DNA of 64,000 nucleotides from Pegea sp. RAD2-039 (taxonomy: Eukaryota; Chordata; Thaliacea; Salpida; Salpidae). Both the position numbers and the translations under genes were made by a program. This document shows positions 24,436-37,208 of this stretch, in pieces. The stretch covers positions 4,402,001 to 4,466,000 of the forward strand of contig JAQGEQ010000071.1 of the NCBI GenBank assembly GCA_034620365.1, in the 5' to 3' direction. Numbering within the stretch: position 1 is the stretch's first letter; each line of letters opens with the position of its first letter. The notes beneath the pieces were generated by a model. It was not told the DNA's origin and did no database searches. It was given only the letters and a program-made list of their open reading frames with translations.

Positions 24436-26549
24436 GAAAAATTTTTAGTATCACCAACCCGAATAGTTCGAATCAATCTTTTATTCAGATAGAATGATTT
24501 ATCACAAGTAATATACAAATCACTTACTAAAAATAACTTTATCACAACTTATAAGCACTTATTCAAATAGAATATAATCTATAATCTGAAACTTATTCAA
24601 ATATAATTTAGTTATTAAAAAAGCTAAGTTGACGTAAAGTTATTTTACAAAAGTAAGTTTAAATTAAAAAGAATAATGTATCGATGAGAAATATTTGAAA
24701 TATCTTTTTGCAATAAAAATATAACTTCACAAAACGCATTTACTTATTAACAAATGATTTTATAAAATTGAATGTTAAGAATCATTCAGAAAAGATGCTA
24801 AAAGTGATTATGAAATAATTTTAAAAATTGTAGTTATTGCTTTTGATTTTTATAATAGCACTTAATGCTATAACTTAACTAAAATATTTTTTGATGTTCT
24901 ATAATGTAACTATAGACAGATTTGAGCTTATTTGTCACACAAAATTAGTTTCGCTACCGTTCAATAAACTTCTAGTCATATTTTCTGTTATTGTAATCAA
25001 ATTTTTTTAGCAATTTTGTAAAGTTGGCTGTATATGGGAATAATTTCATTACTAATTTGAAATTGTTTATAATTGAACATATTTATAGGGCGAACTGTAT
25101 TTTATTGCAATTCATGATAGCAGAGCCTGAAAAAGAATCCAACTGATTGTATCAATAAGGCGTAGATTTATATTACTGAGATCCATAATAACTTTAGAAT
25201 TTTAATAACTGTTTAAAACACATAAACAACTAAATAGTATTTCTATACAAAAAGTGTTTCAGATAAATTTCGATTTTAATTTATTACAAAAGCATATAAA
25301 TTTAGCAATATACTATTAATTAAAAATTTACATTGATATTTTACTAATTTATATCCTTAAATCAAAACAAATGAAGTATTTGCTTTGTTAAAAGCGTGAA
25401 TAGAGAAAGTTCTGAATAATTTAATCTTGTCTTGTTAGCTCATCAATTTTTTTAATGTTTTTATCTGATAAGAAAACAATAAAAGGTGTGAGCTTCAAGA
25501 ACCAAGATAAAATTGATTTTTATAAAAAATGAAGTATCACAGTTTTTTTGTCATTTAAATTAATAAAGTAAGTTTGTCGCTTTAATGAAGGTCAGTTTTT
25601 TAATCTTATGCTTTCATTAAACTATTTTCTTTTAAACAATTGTAAATACTAATTTCATAATCTTAAGTCTTTTTCTACTTTAAAAGAAATCAAAACATTA
25701 AATTTAAAATTATTTTATTTTAAAAAAGTTATGATACGTCATAATTGTATGTGATTATTATTTTATTTTATAGTACTATGCTTCTATTTTTGTGTAATTA
25801 AAAAGAGTTTTTTTCTCAAAACTTTTGAATATAATAAATATATACTTTCTATGTTTTCTTTCTTTATCTTCTATATAAAATTTTTTGCTGAAAGCCAATG
25901 AAATATCATTATTTGTACAAACTTTATTGTTATTATAAATTGGAAAACTATCAATAAGTGTATTGAATTTAGAAAAAGTATTAAATTTTTATAACTTTTC
26001 TAACTGCATCTCTAACTTTGCACGAATTTTAATGTTTAGTTTCAATGTTATAATAGTAAATAAGTTTATGTTTTAATAGATTTGATAAACAATTTTGAAT
26101 AGCTCTCATAGTTAAATTAGTAGTAGATAGAATACTTATAAAGTAATTTTTATACTTTTTAATTCTAATATATAAAGTTTTATAATCATTAGTTTTCTGT
26201 TTTATTTAGTTATTTTTAAACATTTTTGTACACATGTTTTTGCCAGGCTACTACTCCTATATCCTAGGAATGTATATAATAAAACTTACAATTTAATTTG
26301 TACAAACAGGTCTTATTTTTGATATATCACTAGATTGTTGTCATATTTTGAAGGTTTAAGCAATTATTGTAGCATGTTTAATCTTGTAATTTTTTTTTCA
26401 ATTTTTAAAAAGATTTATTTTTATAATTCCTGGTTTATACAAGTTCACTATTTTTTCTTTATTGTCATAACTATCATATTTGTCATATTTTTGTAGGAGC
26501 TTGTTTTATTTTTTTAACTATTATTGAAGCATTATAAAGAAGTCAACAT
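24436..26549. other. Intergenic, very AT-rich
   Basis: About 2.1 kb between the LINE and SLC30A5. No coding content or repeat seen; the SLC30A5 promoter is expected at its end. Confidence 0.5.
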
Positions 26550-28715
26550 ATGGCTGAAGGATTTTCTCATAAAAGAAGCAAACCAGAATCTAGTAGTGAA
26601 ATCTGCAAACTTGGTATTTCACTTGCTGTCATCAAAATTGCTAAATGTATTGGAATATTTGAATCTTATGATTTATTAAAATCTGTTTCAATATTACAAT
26701 TTATATACTTCATAAAATTAAGTTCGTCATTTTGTTTTATTTTTATGAAAAAATCCTTTCTAACTAATCTCAAGCTAAAAAGATCTTTAAATTTAAGAGT
26801 TGGACAGTATTGTTGTTTAGGATTACTTATCGATTTTTTATATTTGTTTGGCTTGACTTTATGTGGTCCTTTAAGAACTATTTTGGTTTTTGAACATTCT
26901 GCCCCAATTGTAGTGGCAATGATAAATGGGATGTTTTCTAAATCCAATTACGCTAGAACTAGAGGTTCTATTTTGTTTTTTCTGGGGATTATAACCCTTC
27001 TCTTGTTTGATACAGACGTTTTCTCTCAAGTTAATTCATTTCCAGGCCTAAAAGATACAAACTTTTTATTTAACTTTCTTTATTTGACTTCAACTGCTTT
27101 TGGTGTAGCCGACCACAAAAGTGGCATACTTCTTTTAGTTTTTCTTCTACTTTTAAAAGTTATACAACATAGTTTTGCAAAAAAAATCAGTTCTCAAATT
27201 GGAGGAGCAAATAGACTTCATATCTATTCAAACTTTGTCTCAACATTAATTCTCACACCAGTATATCTCATTTCTGTTTATAATGGATACCAGAAAACAA
27301 GTATACTCACAAATTTCTGGACATTATTTCTCATAACTTTATTTGCATTCGTTTTTGATCATTCAATACAGAGTTATGTATCTGGTAAAATAGAAGGATT
27401 ATACTCTTATAAGATTGGGTATATATCAATTGCGCTCTTTGCTCTGCTACTGGGCTTTCAATGGAATCATCCAGCTGCTGTTGCTATATCTACAGCTAAT
27501 ACTTTAAGGACACAAGATCATATTATATCTGGAGGTGTTATAGTCAGCGCAGTTTTCTTCATTTTATCATCAGATATATTGTCTTGGTCTGGACATAAAA
27601 GTCGCAAAGGAAATTTTGTTGGTTATTCCAGTGAAGGGCTGCCTTTGTATTCATTTGCTGAAAACGTGTTAAACAGGGCATCAAATTTCTCAGTTATCAC
27701 CACATTTCAAAGATTTATCAAACAAATTTTTGAACGAAATGATTCGAGACATATTTTCTATTTTTTATGTTTGAATTTATCTTTTGCATTTGTGGAGTTA
27801 TTTTGGGGTTTATATACAAACTCTCTAGGATTAGTCTCAGATAGCTTCCATATGATGTTTGATTCAACCTCTCTAGTTTTAGGTTTAATAGCCTCAGTTA
27901 TGTCAAGATGGAAACCAAATAGGTCTTATCCATATGGTTTTGGACGAGTTGAGGTTCTTTCTGGTTTCATAAATTCCTTATTTCTTTTCGTCATAGCAAT
28001 TTTTCTAATTTATGAAGCAACTTCTAGACTTATGAATCCTCCAGAAATAAATTCAGATAAACTGTTGACGGTCTCAGTGACTGGTCTTATAGTCAACATG
28101 ATTGGGGCGTATCTTCTTGGGCATCATCACCATCACCATGGAGATTCAGACAATCATAGTCATTGTCATAAGCGTGAAAACATCAACATCAAAGGAGTAT
28201 ATTTGCATATACTTACTGACTTGCTGGGTAGTGTTGGTGTTATTATCTCTGCTATACTTGTCAAAAAATATCAATTATATATAGCTGATCCAATTTGTAC
28301 GGTGTTAATCGCGATTTTCATCTTGTACTCACTAATGCCATTATTAATTAAATCGAGTAGCATTTTGACTCTTTCATTATCACCCAAAGATGAAAGAAAT
28401 GCCAAAAATGCTTTGTACAAAATCTCACATTTAGAAGGAGTTATATCTTTACACTCTTGTAGTATATGGGAACATGGAAACGGTGACTTCATCGCGTCTC
28501 TTTGCTTAACAGTTCAACCATATGTAACTGAACAAAGAGTCATCACACAAGCAACAAACTTATTTCGAGAGCATGGTATCAACTCTTGTACTATTCAAGT
28601 TGAAAAAGATGATTTTTATCAACATTTATCTGGCCTTGTGACTGGCTCTGAAGAATTTCAACCACCAAATCCAGTCATAACCAACCCTAATCTTCAATTT
28701 ACTAAACTAATATAG
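26550..28715 (+). CDS. SLC30A5: Zinc transporter ZnT5 (cation diffusion facilitator)
   Basis: Zn2+/H+ exchanger of the early secretory pathway that loads zinc enzymes such as alkaline phosphatases; in animals it works as a heterodimer with ZnT6. One uninterrupted frame of 721 residues. The long hydrophobic N-terminal half (about residues 15-390, many membrane segments) is specific to ZnT5. The CDF domain starts near RHIFYFLCLNLSFAFVELF. Metal-site residues are kept: SDSFHMMFD in TM2 and HILTDLLGSVGV in TM5. The cytosolic loop is short and contains six consecutive His (GHHHHHHGDSDNHSHCHK). The C-terminal end keeps TIQVEKDDFYQHLSGL, matching ZnT5. It has no introns, unlike most neighbours. ATG at 26550 is the first in frame. 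Confidence 0.92.
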   Translation: MAEGFSHKRSKPESSSEICKLGISLAVIKIAKCIGIFESYDLLKSVSILQFIYFIKLSSSFCFIFMKKSFLTNLKLKRSLNLRVGQYCCLGLLIDFLYLFGLTLCGPLRTILVFEHSAPIVVAMINGMFSKSNYARTRGSILFFLGIITLLLFDTDVFSQVNSFPGLKDTNFLFNFLYLTSTAFGVADHKSGILLLVFLLLLKVIQHSFAKKISSQIGGANRLHIYSNFVSTLILTPVYLISVYNGYQKTSILTNFWTLFLITLFAFVFDHSIQSYVSGKIEGLYSYKIGYISIALFALLLGFQWNHPAAVAISTANTLRTQDHIISGGVIVSAVFFILSSDILSWSGHKSRKGNFVGYSSEGLPLYSFAENVLNRASNFSVITTFQRFIKQIFERNDSRHIFYFLCLNLSFAFVELFWGLYTNSLGLVSDSFHMMFDSTSLVLGLIASVMSRWKPNRSYPYGFGRVEVLSGFINSLFLFVIAIFLIYEATSRLMNPPEINSDKLLTVSVTGLIVNMIGAYLLGHHHHHHGDSDNHSHCHKRENINIKGVYLHILTDLLGSVGVIISAILVKKYQLYIADPICTVLIAIFILYSLMPLLIKSSSILTLSLSPKDERNAKNALYKISHLEGVISLHSCSIWEHGNGDFIASLCLTVQPYVTEQRVITQATNLFREHGINSCTIQVEKDDFYQHLSGLVTGSEEFQPPNPVITNPNLQFTKLI

Positions 28716-29915
28716 AACTTCAATCAGATAAGGAACAATTTTACAAAGTGTTTTTAGCTGTGAATATTTTCATTTTTGTAATCTATTTTAGTAATACAGA
28801 CGATATGTAGATAACTTGATGATATTTGTATATGTAAATGAAGCAATTTTATTGAACTATTTGTAGAAGTATTTCAATTCTATTTATTTTTATTAATCTT
28901 CTAATGTAGCATTTATTTTTGCAAAAAGTCTTAAAAGACATCTAATTTTTCTGAGTATGTATTTTTTAAAGTATTTTGCTATCTTTTACTCGAATGATTT
29001 TTTTCTTCAGCATGTTTTTAATAGCTGTAGATATTTGTTAAATTATTTAAAAAAACTTTCAAAGATTATTTTTTGCTCAAAAAGCTCATCTATTTACTTT
29101 GGTAGGTTTTTAAATTGATAATTTTCTTTTTTGATTACATTTATCTTTCTGATAAATTTGTTTATATTTTTTAGCTGTTTGTAGATATGTTTTTGGTATC
29201 ATGAATTTATTTTTTTCAAAACTTAGTTTAAATTTTTTGTTTTTATCTGTTACAAAATGATCAGATGTAATTTTCAGCTTAAATAAGATGAGAATATTTT
29301 TGATCTTGAATTTTTACCAACTGTCAAAAATGGGTTTTGTGCAAAATGTTTTCAGATAATTTTAATTGGAACTTAAAAAGTTCATTTTGACCAAAAAATC
29401 ATTTCTAAAATTTGTTTATACCCCATCAGCAAAGCTTCAGTTTTTAATTTTTGTGAGTGAATAAAATAATTTACTCTCTTGTAGTTCTATAGCTATATAA
29501 AAGTTTGTACAAAGCGTTTAAGAATAACATTTTTAATTTTTTTAAATAGCTTCAATTTATATTATCTATCTAATAACTAAAAAAAGTTTGATTAAGAATT
29601 ACCAAATATTTTCACTTTGTAATTACCATCAAATATTTCATAATATTTTTGTTCAAATTTCAAACTGATATAAAAGCTACATCAATAATCAGTTTTCAAA
29701 TATTTTCTTCTTTTGCTTCTAACATTTTGCTTCTATTTTTAAACTTTAATTATAGTAATTTGTAATTAGTTAATTTGCATTTTCCTCAAATTTTTATTGA
29801 AGTTCTTTCTATATTAGATTTTGTAGAGTTCTTTTGAATCTTTTTATCTCAGGTTTATTGGAAGTAGCAATTAATATTTTTATTTTACAAATTTTTGGAA
29901 ACTGCAAAAAAGAGA
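28716..29915. other. Intergenic between SLC30A5 and USP47
   Basis: AT-rich, no gene recognised. Same-strand neighbours, so it holds the SLC30A5 3' UTR and USP47 promoter. Confidence 0.5.
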
Positions 29916-32900
29916 ATGGCTGTAATGATTAATGAGGTAGACTCAATTTTAAAAAACAAATTCTCATTGATAAAACAACTTCTTCATCTTCTTCAGGCAC
30001 AAGGTCTCACTAAAGAACTGTTGTGTGTTGTTCAGAATTTAATTGGGTTAAGTAAAAGTCAAATCACTATCAGGGTATCACCAAAAAGCAGTATCTCAGA
30101 CCTACATTCAGTAAGAAGCATTTGAACTTTTATGTAGCAATAGTCTAGAATTATTTAAATTATTAATTCTGTAAATTGGTCTTCTCTTGTCCTACGTCAA
30201 ACTGAAACATGTTTTTAGGAGATTTCAAAACTCTCTCACTGCACAAAAGGATCTTTTCATCTTTATTTGATTGATCATGAAGACAAATCTGAGATGTTGA
30301 TGGAAGAAGACTCAGAGCAAGAACTCTCAGAGGTTCTTCGTCAAGACGGACAGAAAAACATGTTTAAGATGACTTCCAAGGACGGAAGCTCCAGCGCTTT
30401 ATCGAATACTATTGTAAGTGACGTCATCATCGCTATATGACGTCATCATCGACTTTTCAGGATGAAAATAAAACCGCGATGTTTGAAAATACATATTCAA
30501 ATAAAACTAATTGTACTTCAGTGAAGCCAGGTGTTTCATTTAAACGTCGCGCGGCTATTTCGTCGGAAAACTTCGACCCCAGCTCGGTAATCGACTCGAT
30601 TCCGACTCGATGACGATTCCAGCTTCATGTGTCTTTCAGATTTCTGGAATTGATCAAAAAAACAACCAGAATTTGTTAAATACGAACAACAATAACGATG
30701 ACGGAGTAATCGTGCAACCTTATCGCGGTTTAGTCAATCAAGCGATGACGTGCTACCTGAACAGTCTCATCCAGACTCTTTATATGACTCCTGAGTTCCG
30801 AAATGCTCTTTACAAGTAATTATATGAGTTGAGATGAAGTCCTTCTAACATCCTTCTTCTAGATGGAAGTTTGATTATACAGAAGATGAAAATCTCAGCA
30901 TTCCTTATCAACTCCAGAACCTCTTCCTTCTACTGCAAACTTCTAATAGAGACTCGGTCGAAACCACTGGTCTGACCCGCAGTTTTGGTTGGGACAGTAG
31001 CGAAGGTTGGTTACCACTAACAACAAGTGTGATTTATGTCACGTGATTTCCCCTTTTCAAATGTCTCAGTGATTCAATTTCATTTTTTTATCCGATTAAT
31101 TTCGTGCTCCTGATCAAAGTCTTAATAAAATGGTTTTATTCACTTGTTGAAGCGAGACATCTTTTACAGCTTGGCAACAACATGATATACAAGAACTTTG
31201 TCGAGTTATGTTCGAAGCTTTAGAAGCAAAATTTGAAGGTACAAACCAAGCGGACTTGATTAAAGGCTTATATGAAGGTAAGTACATTTGTTTCATGTTT
31301 GATGTAGTTGTTAGCAACCAACTTGGTGGTTAGTTGAATCAAACTCTTGAATTGTTACAGGTAGTATGAAGGATTATGTACAATGTTGTGAATGTTCGTA
31401 TGAGAGTGCTAGAGATGATACATTCCTAGATATTCCAATCACTATTCGTCCTTTTGCATCTAATACATCATATAAGTCGGTGGTAGGTTCATCTCATCCG
31501 CTTTTGATCATTTCAATTCGTCGTCGAAATACTAGAAGAGAAATATTTTCTGTTTAATTTCAGATGGAAGGTTTGAACGCTTTTGTGGAACCCGAGACTT
31601 TAGCCGATACCAATCAGTACTTTTGCGAAAAATGCTCGAAAAAATGCGACGCAAAAAAAGGGTTGAAATTTACGAAGTAAGTTGTTTGATTGATGAGCAA
31701 CTTGTTAATGAAGTCTTCACTCGCAGGTTCCCATATCTTCTAACTCTTCAGTTGAAGCGTTTCGACTTCGACTACTTGACTATGAGGCGAATCAAACTGC
31801 AAGATCGGATGCACTTTCCTTTGCTTCTAGATCTTAATTCATTTGTTGAAAGTGAAGATGCGGATGACTCCACCAGTGACAAGGTAATCCCACAGCATCT
31901 CTAGACTTCTAAACCTCTCAACTGATCTTTCACAGGGGTCTTTGTGTCCCTCTAGTATCAGCAAAGAAGCAACCGACTATCGTCTATCTCCAAGTAACTA
32001 CATTAACTTCCTCATCATCATTTAAATGTGTCTTCTTTAGCTCCTTGTGACGAAGAAGAAGATCTGATTAGTCATGACAGCGGACAAGACTATGATCAAT
32101 CATCAACAATCATCGCGTCTTCTGCCGCTGATGACGTCACGCCTTCTTCAACTACACTTCAAACATGTGAAAATGCTCCGAAGACGACGATCAGTTTGTT
32201 GAGTGGTGGAAACAATAGTGAGGAAGACGTTAGTAGCGTGGATGAAGGGATTGATGTTGGAGCTTGTAGTAGTGCCTCTTCACATTCAACTCATAAAAAC
32301 TTTCATCAAACCAAACGACAAACCCAATCCTCACCTGCTTCATGGAATACTGAATCAGACTCAACACCGGTTAGTTGTTGGTTTTATTAGATGGTTTGTT
32401 GATTACTTGAATGGTTACAGGATGGTCCTTATATTTACGAGTTGTTTTCAATTATGGTTCATTCTGGTAGTGCAGCTGGTGGTCACTATTACGCTTACAT
32501 CAAATCTTTTGAAAATGGTTTATGGTATAGTTTCAACGATCAGGTCTTTATTAAACATCCAAAGTTCTTCTCTGATGTCTTCATCTTTCACAGAATGTCA
32601 TTCAAGTTTCTCAAAATGAAATTGAAAAGAGTTTTGGAGGCGTTATGTCATCTCGAATCACCTACTCGTCGTTTTCTAGGTTTCTACCTCTCTCATATCT
32701 TCAATTCGTTCTCTATTTCATTTAAATCGATCTGAAGTGATGTGATCAACAATTTATTCATCTGGATGCCTTTTTGTTTCAGTTCCACTAACGCCTATAT
32801 GCTTATGTACCGGCAAGTTAATAGAAGTTTAAACGCAGGTTGGTTTCAACTTATTCCTTAAAAACATCAATTTGATCCGAATCTTTCTAGAGTTCTTGCA

Positions 32901-35900
32901 ACCAGACATGTTTCCGTCACACATCAAGAAGATGATTGAACTTGAGAAGGAGAAAGAAGAACAAAGACTGAAGAAATTGGAATATGCTAAATTTATGTGT
33001 CCTGCGAGGGTAGGAATTCGTGTTCTCTGATCCTCTCAAAGACACAATTTTCTGTCAACAGCTCTTTCTACAAGACCCTGTTACAAAGATCATTACTGAA
33101 CATGAAGAGTTTGAGTTCCATAAAGACATAAAACTAGAAGCAGCCATTAAATCTGCTCACTTATGTCTGAAACTTGGTAATTAGAAGATCTTCATCTAAA
33201 CCAACTTCATTTCTCAATTGTTTTTCGACAGATATTCCTCTAAACAACTGTCGATTAGTCAAATATGATTGTAGTAATGAAGTAATCGAAAGATCATTTG
33301 ATCTTGACACTGATGATTGTGATATTCCTCTAATTGATTTGCTTGGTAGGTCTTTGTTTACTTCATCACCAACTTTGACGAGTTTTGAGGATTGTTTTAT
33401 ATCTTAGGTGGACACAAACATGCTTACTCAATTGATCTACTTCTTGAGACTAAAACAGATGAACAAGTCTTCAAACGTTATTTACCAAATGGAGTTACCG
33501 CTAGTGTAAGTTCTTACCTACCAACTAATCCACAAAAACCAAACTTTTATGCAAATTAACCTACAACCTTTCTGATTGGCTAATCAAATATTCACAGATA
33601 CGAATCGCTGATCCAAACAAGTTGTCTCTGAATCAAATGTTTGTGGAACGTTTCGAAGAAACTCAAACTGTTCACGATGTCAAAGAGTTTCTAGCTGAGG
33701 TAAGCTTCAAACGTCATAATTTACATCTAAGCTTTCTCTCGATGACGTGACGTCATCAACGCGCGCGTATTTATAACTCACGTGGGCGGTTTGGTGTTTA
33801 GAAACTGAACTGTTCTACTTATGACATCATACTTGTGATGGAACGCCTCGGTAATTCCTTCAAATTACTCAAAAATCCCGAAGCTATGTTGAAAAACGAA
33901 GGAATGTATCGACGCGCGAAGGTAGGTGCCCCTATTCGCCCCATCACCCCCTTCATCATCTGCGTGTCATCTAGTTGTTTGCTGACGTCATGTCCGGCAC
34001 CGAGAAGCGGCAAGATTCGAATCCTTTTCATGAACTCTGTCTGGAAAACACGCGGCTCTTTACGATTCTGGATCGGATCTGCAACATCCTCTATGTCCGC
34101 ATCCTTCTTCCTCCAGGTACATCTTCATCCTTCGAGACTTTTCAATCTTCTAACTTCCCTCTTTCGTCAGACTTCGATGCTGCTACGTCATCAACTACCT
34201 CAGATAGCTTCGAGCAAGACACCAACAACAACAACCAGCTCTCCATACTCGCTTCTCAATCCTCTCATAGCTCCTGTGACGTCACAAACGCGCAATCGAG
34301 CGTCAACTTCAGTTCGTGGGGTTCGTACTGGAACAAAGATGTTCCCGAAGACTCGGAGATGGATACTGGTCTCGATCACAGCCGACGTCAACGAACCAAT
34401 AGTTGTGAAGATGATGACGTCACCAAGGTTTCGATCACGTCATCATCGCGCGACTTTCCAATTGAGTTACAGAGGAAGTTGTTGGGTGAGCGAGAAGCGC
34501 GCGATGATGTGATGATTGATTGATGATTTGTTGGCAGATTACAAGAATATTTCGACATTCGATGATTCTGCGATGTTCATGAGAGTGTCTCCGACTAGCT
34601 CCGTGCAGTGTGAAGGAGGCGACTCCAATGATTCAGATGTAGGATCTGTTCTTCAAGAGGTCGATTTTCAGGATGTTGTCGAAAACAACTCATCTGTTGA
34701 TAATCTGTTCACTGAAAGCACTTACAACTCCACTTACATGGATGGTGAGCGTCGCATCTTGCTCTGATGACGTCATAACTTCTCGTTCCGTTGCAGAACC
34801 CGGTTCTTCTTCAGTGTCAGAACCTTTTACGTCAGAAGCAATCGGATTGGCCGCTAACAGGGAATTCCCCTCTTGTCTTCATTCAAACGAGTACCTGACG
34901 CCACAATATCTCAATCCTTTCCGATCAAGTCTTCCCGATGACAACTACTCGACGCCACAGGAGTTTGAAAGGGTCGAGAAGAAGGGCGTAGAAGGGCAGG
35001 GGTCCGAGGACCACTTTTCCGGTCCCAATATTAAGAGTGACTCGTACAACAAAGCACTTCAATACGCCGACTTTGGTTCCGAACCTATGGAATCGTTCCC
35101 GCCTCATCAGAGTCAAACTGACGGAAGTGGTGACGCCTCGCCCCTTAAACCTGTCTCACATGATCTGCGTGAGACGCAAGCGGTCGAGAAGGGTGATTGC
35201 GTCACCGAGAAACCGCGATTTAGCGACAGTTCGGAAGTTTTCAAGAAGATTAATTCCCGGCAACGAAATCTTTCTCAAACATCAGTGGTTTCTGATAACT
35301 GGGGGGTTTCCCACGATTTGTTACGTCAGCAGTTCTATTTCCACGTGACCACGATGCACACGAGAGGCGAGATGAACCCAGGGACAGGTAGGTGGTCGTG
35401 TGGGGCGGTTTTTGGTGAAATTGACCCGTTTTTTGATACAGTTCTACAAGTTGAGATGGATAAAAGAATGCCGGTGGTAACATTTCGAAGATATATCAGC
35501 AGATTGATTAACAGACCGACTAACACCGTTTGCATATTCAAATTAACCAATAAGATTGAAGTAAGTGATGGGTCACGTGACCACCATCTATATTTAGTCC
35601 TATATGACCAGACGGAAGTGACCACAATCATCAACGACTTCCAAGACGTACAGGACGGACAAGAATACCTCATCAAGTTTGGACGGGTTCTAAAAATAGA
35701 TGAATTTAGATGTAAATTGTATCTGTTGGACTTAAACGACCCCAAGGTGACCCACTCTTTCGCGCCCTAATCCCTATGTCATCGCCTGTGTTGTCTCCAG
35801 CCTAACAGCTTCCTTATGGAGTCAGTTGTGGCCCAGGGCATGACTGTAGCTGAGGCCAAAAAGGAGTTTTGTAAGGAGCTAGCTGCTAATAAAATCGTAT

Positions 35901-36850
35901 TTATTCAACCGGACAGGTAGTTGTGGCCCACTTTTGGTCAGGGACAGTTTGCTTAGGCTTGTGATTTGCAGGTTGAGGCTGAGAAAGAGGATTGTGTCCT
36001 TTAGATGTCCCAGGCAGATATACATGGACAGCGAGCGGTTTGGAAGCGATATCTTCCTCGACGCGTTTCTCGAGTTTTATTTACAGATACTCACTGGACC
36101 GGAACCAAAAGTCGGTAAACTTCCGGTTGTTTTGATCTTATTCTAATTGGACCACAACTATTGTCAGGTGTCCCAGAACTTCCAAGTGGTTCTGTACCGC
36201 AGATGGCGACCATCACAACTCGCTTTTGACAACTTTGCTGAAATTCTTCTGGACACAAAGCAAGGGGACCAGAGGGCCATGTGCATGGACACTGTCAGTC
36301 AAGAGATTTGTGCCTTGACCGATATTCCTTGGGACAGCTTCGAAATCACTCTGGTTGGTCCACGACCACTGCTGCTCGACCACTAAATGTCTATTTTTAA
36401 GGTGGACAACAAAACATTTCCGTTTGTCATGAGTCCTTTAGATGTGGACCGGGAATTAGAATGGATCCATCCGTCCACGATGTCTTCATCGGAACTTTTC
36501 AGCGACGGCATGACCGTCTTCATCAAGTTTGTTTCTTACCACTAGATGGCGTTTGTTGATGGCGAGATAATTACAGAGATCGTCGTGAAAAGATGAAGGA
36601 AATATCTGAGAGTGAACGCGCGGACCTAGTTCGAAATGATTCCGACATCTTTTCATTGAAACCTTCCACCTACACATGCAGTGAGTCCTTCGCGCTTTTT
36701 AAACGCGATTCTTCTTAATTTGATTCGATTGCAGACGAAGAAGAGGCTGGAAGTAGTGCGAGTAGCAGACCAGCGAATTATCGACGCGAGAAGGCTTTGA
36801 AGATTTATACAGTCGACACTCAGCCGAAAAAGAACGCGCGACTCGGCTGA
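29916..36850 (+). CDS. USP47: Ubiquitin carboxyl-terminal hydrolase 47
   Basis: Deubiquitinase; in mammals it removes ubiquitin from DNA polymerase beta and other substrates. I read 31 exons with introns mostly near 50 nt, from ATG 29916 to TGA 36848-36850, about 1660 residues (human about 1375). The Cys box is [18 protein letters not shown] (exon 30640-30815), the His box [16 protein letters not shown] with WYSFNDQ (exon 32421-32543), and the finger pairs are CCEC and CEKCSKKC. Other diagnostic blocks: [49 protein letters not shown], then several ubiquitin-like C-terminal modules ([10 protein letters not shown]) and the terminal REKALKIY. The excess length is in the acidic Ser-rich linker, exons 33975-34485 and 34797-35387. 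The donor after 36110 is uncertain: phase requires GTCGGT instead of the better GTAAAC four bases later. Eight TGACGTCA palindromes lie within the gene. Confidence 0.93.
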
Positions 36851-37208
36851 CGTGTTTGAGCGACGATGACGTCGCGAAACATACAGCTGCCATTTATTTA
36901 ATTGAAATTGAAGGAGGCCTGTTAGCACATTTGAAGTCTCCTAATTCATTCGCTGAACTTTTATAAAATTTCTTTTCTTTTAGTAGCTGTAAAGACAAGT
37001 CTAGACGTCAGCGAGTCACAGTTGTTTCTTTCTACTCTTTTTCTTGTATTCTTAGCAGATGCTCTCTCTTCCATTTCTTTGTATTCCGTACACTTGATCT
37101 TTTCTTTGTGTCTCTTTTTTACTACACACTCGATGTAAATGAAAAATTTGTTGCAAAAGAAGATAAAAACGCAAGAAGTTTGATTTATTTCACAACATAG
37201 ACGCAGCA
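36851..37208. other. Convergent 3' region of USP47 and ASZ1
   Basis: A 358-nt spacer shared by two convergent 3' ends. No gene seen in it. Confidence 0.5.

Noticed and set aside
33819-35745. Several overlapping open frames on both strands across USP47
   Set aside because: All are shadows in the GC-richer linker exons; only the frame that continues the ubiquitin-like modules splices consistently.
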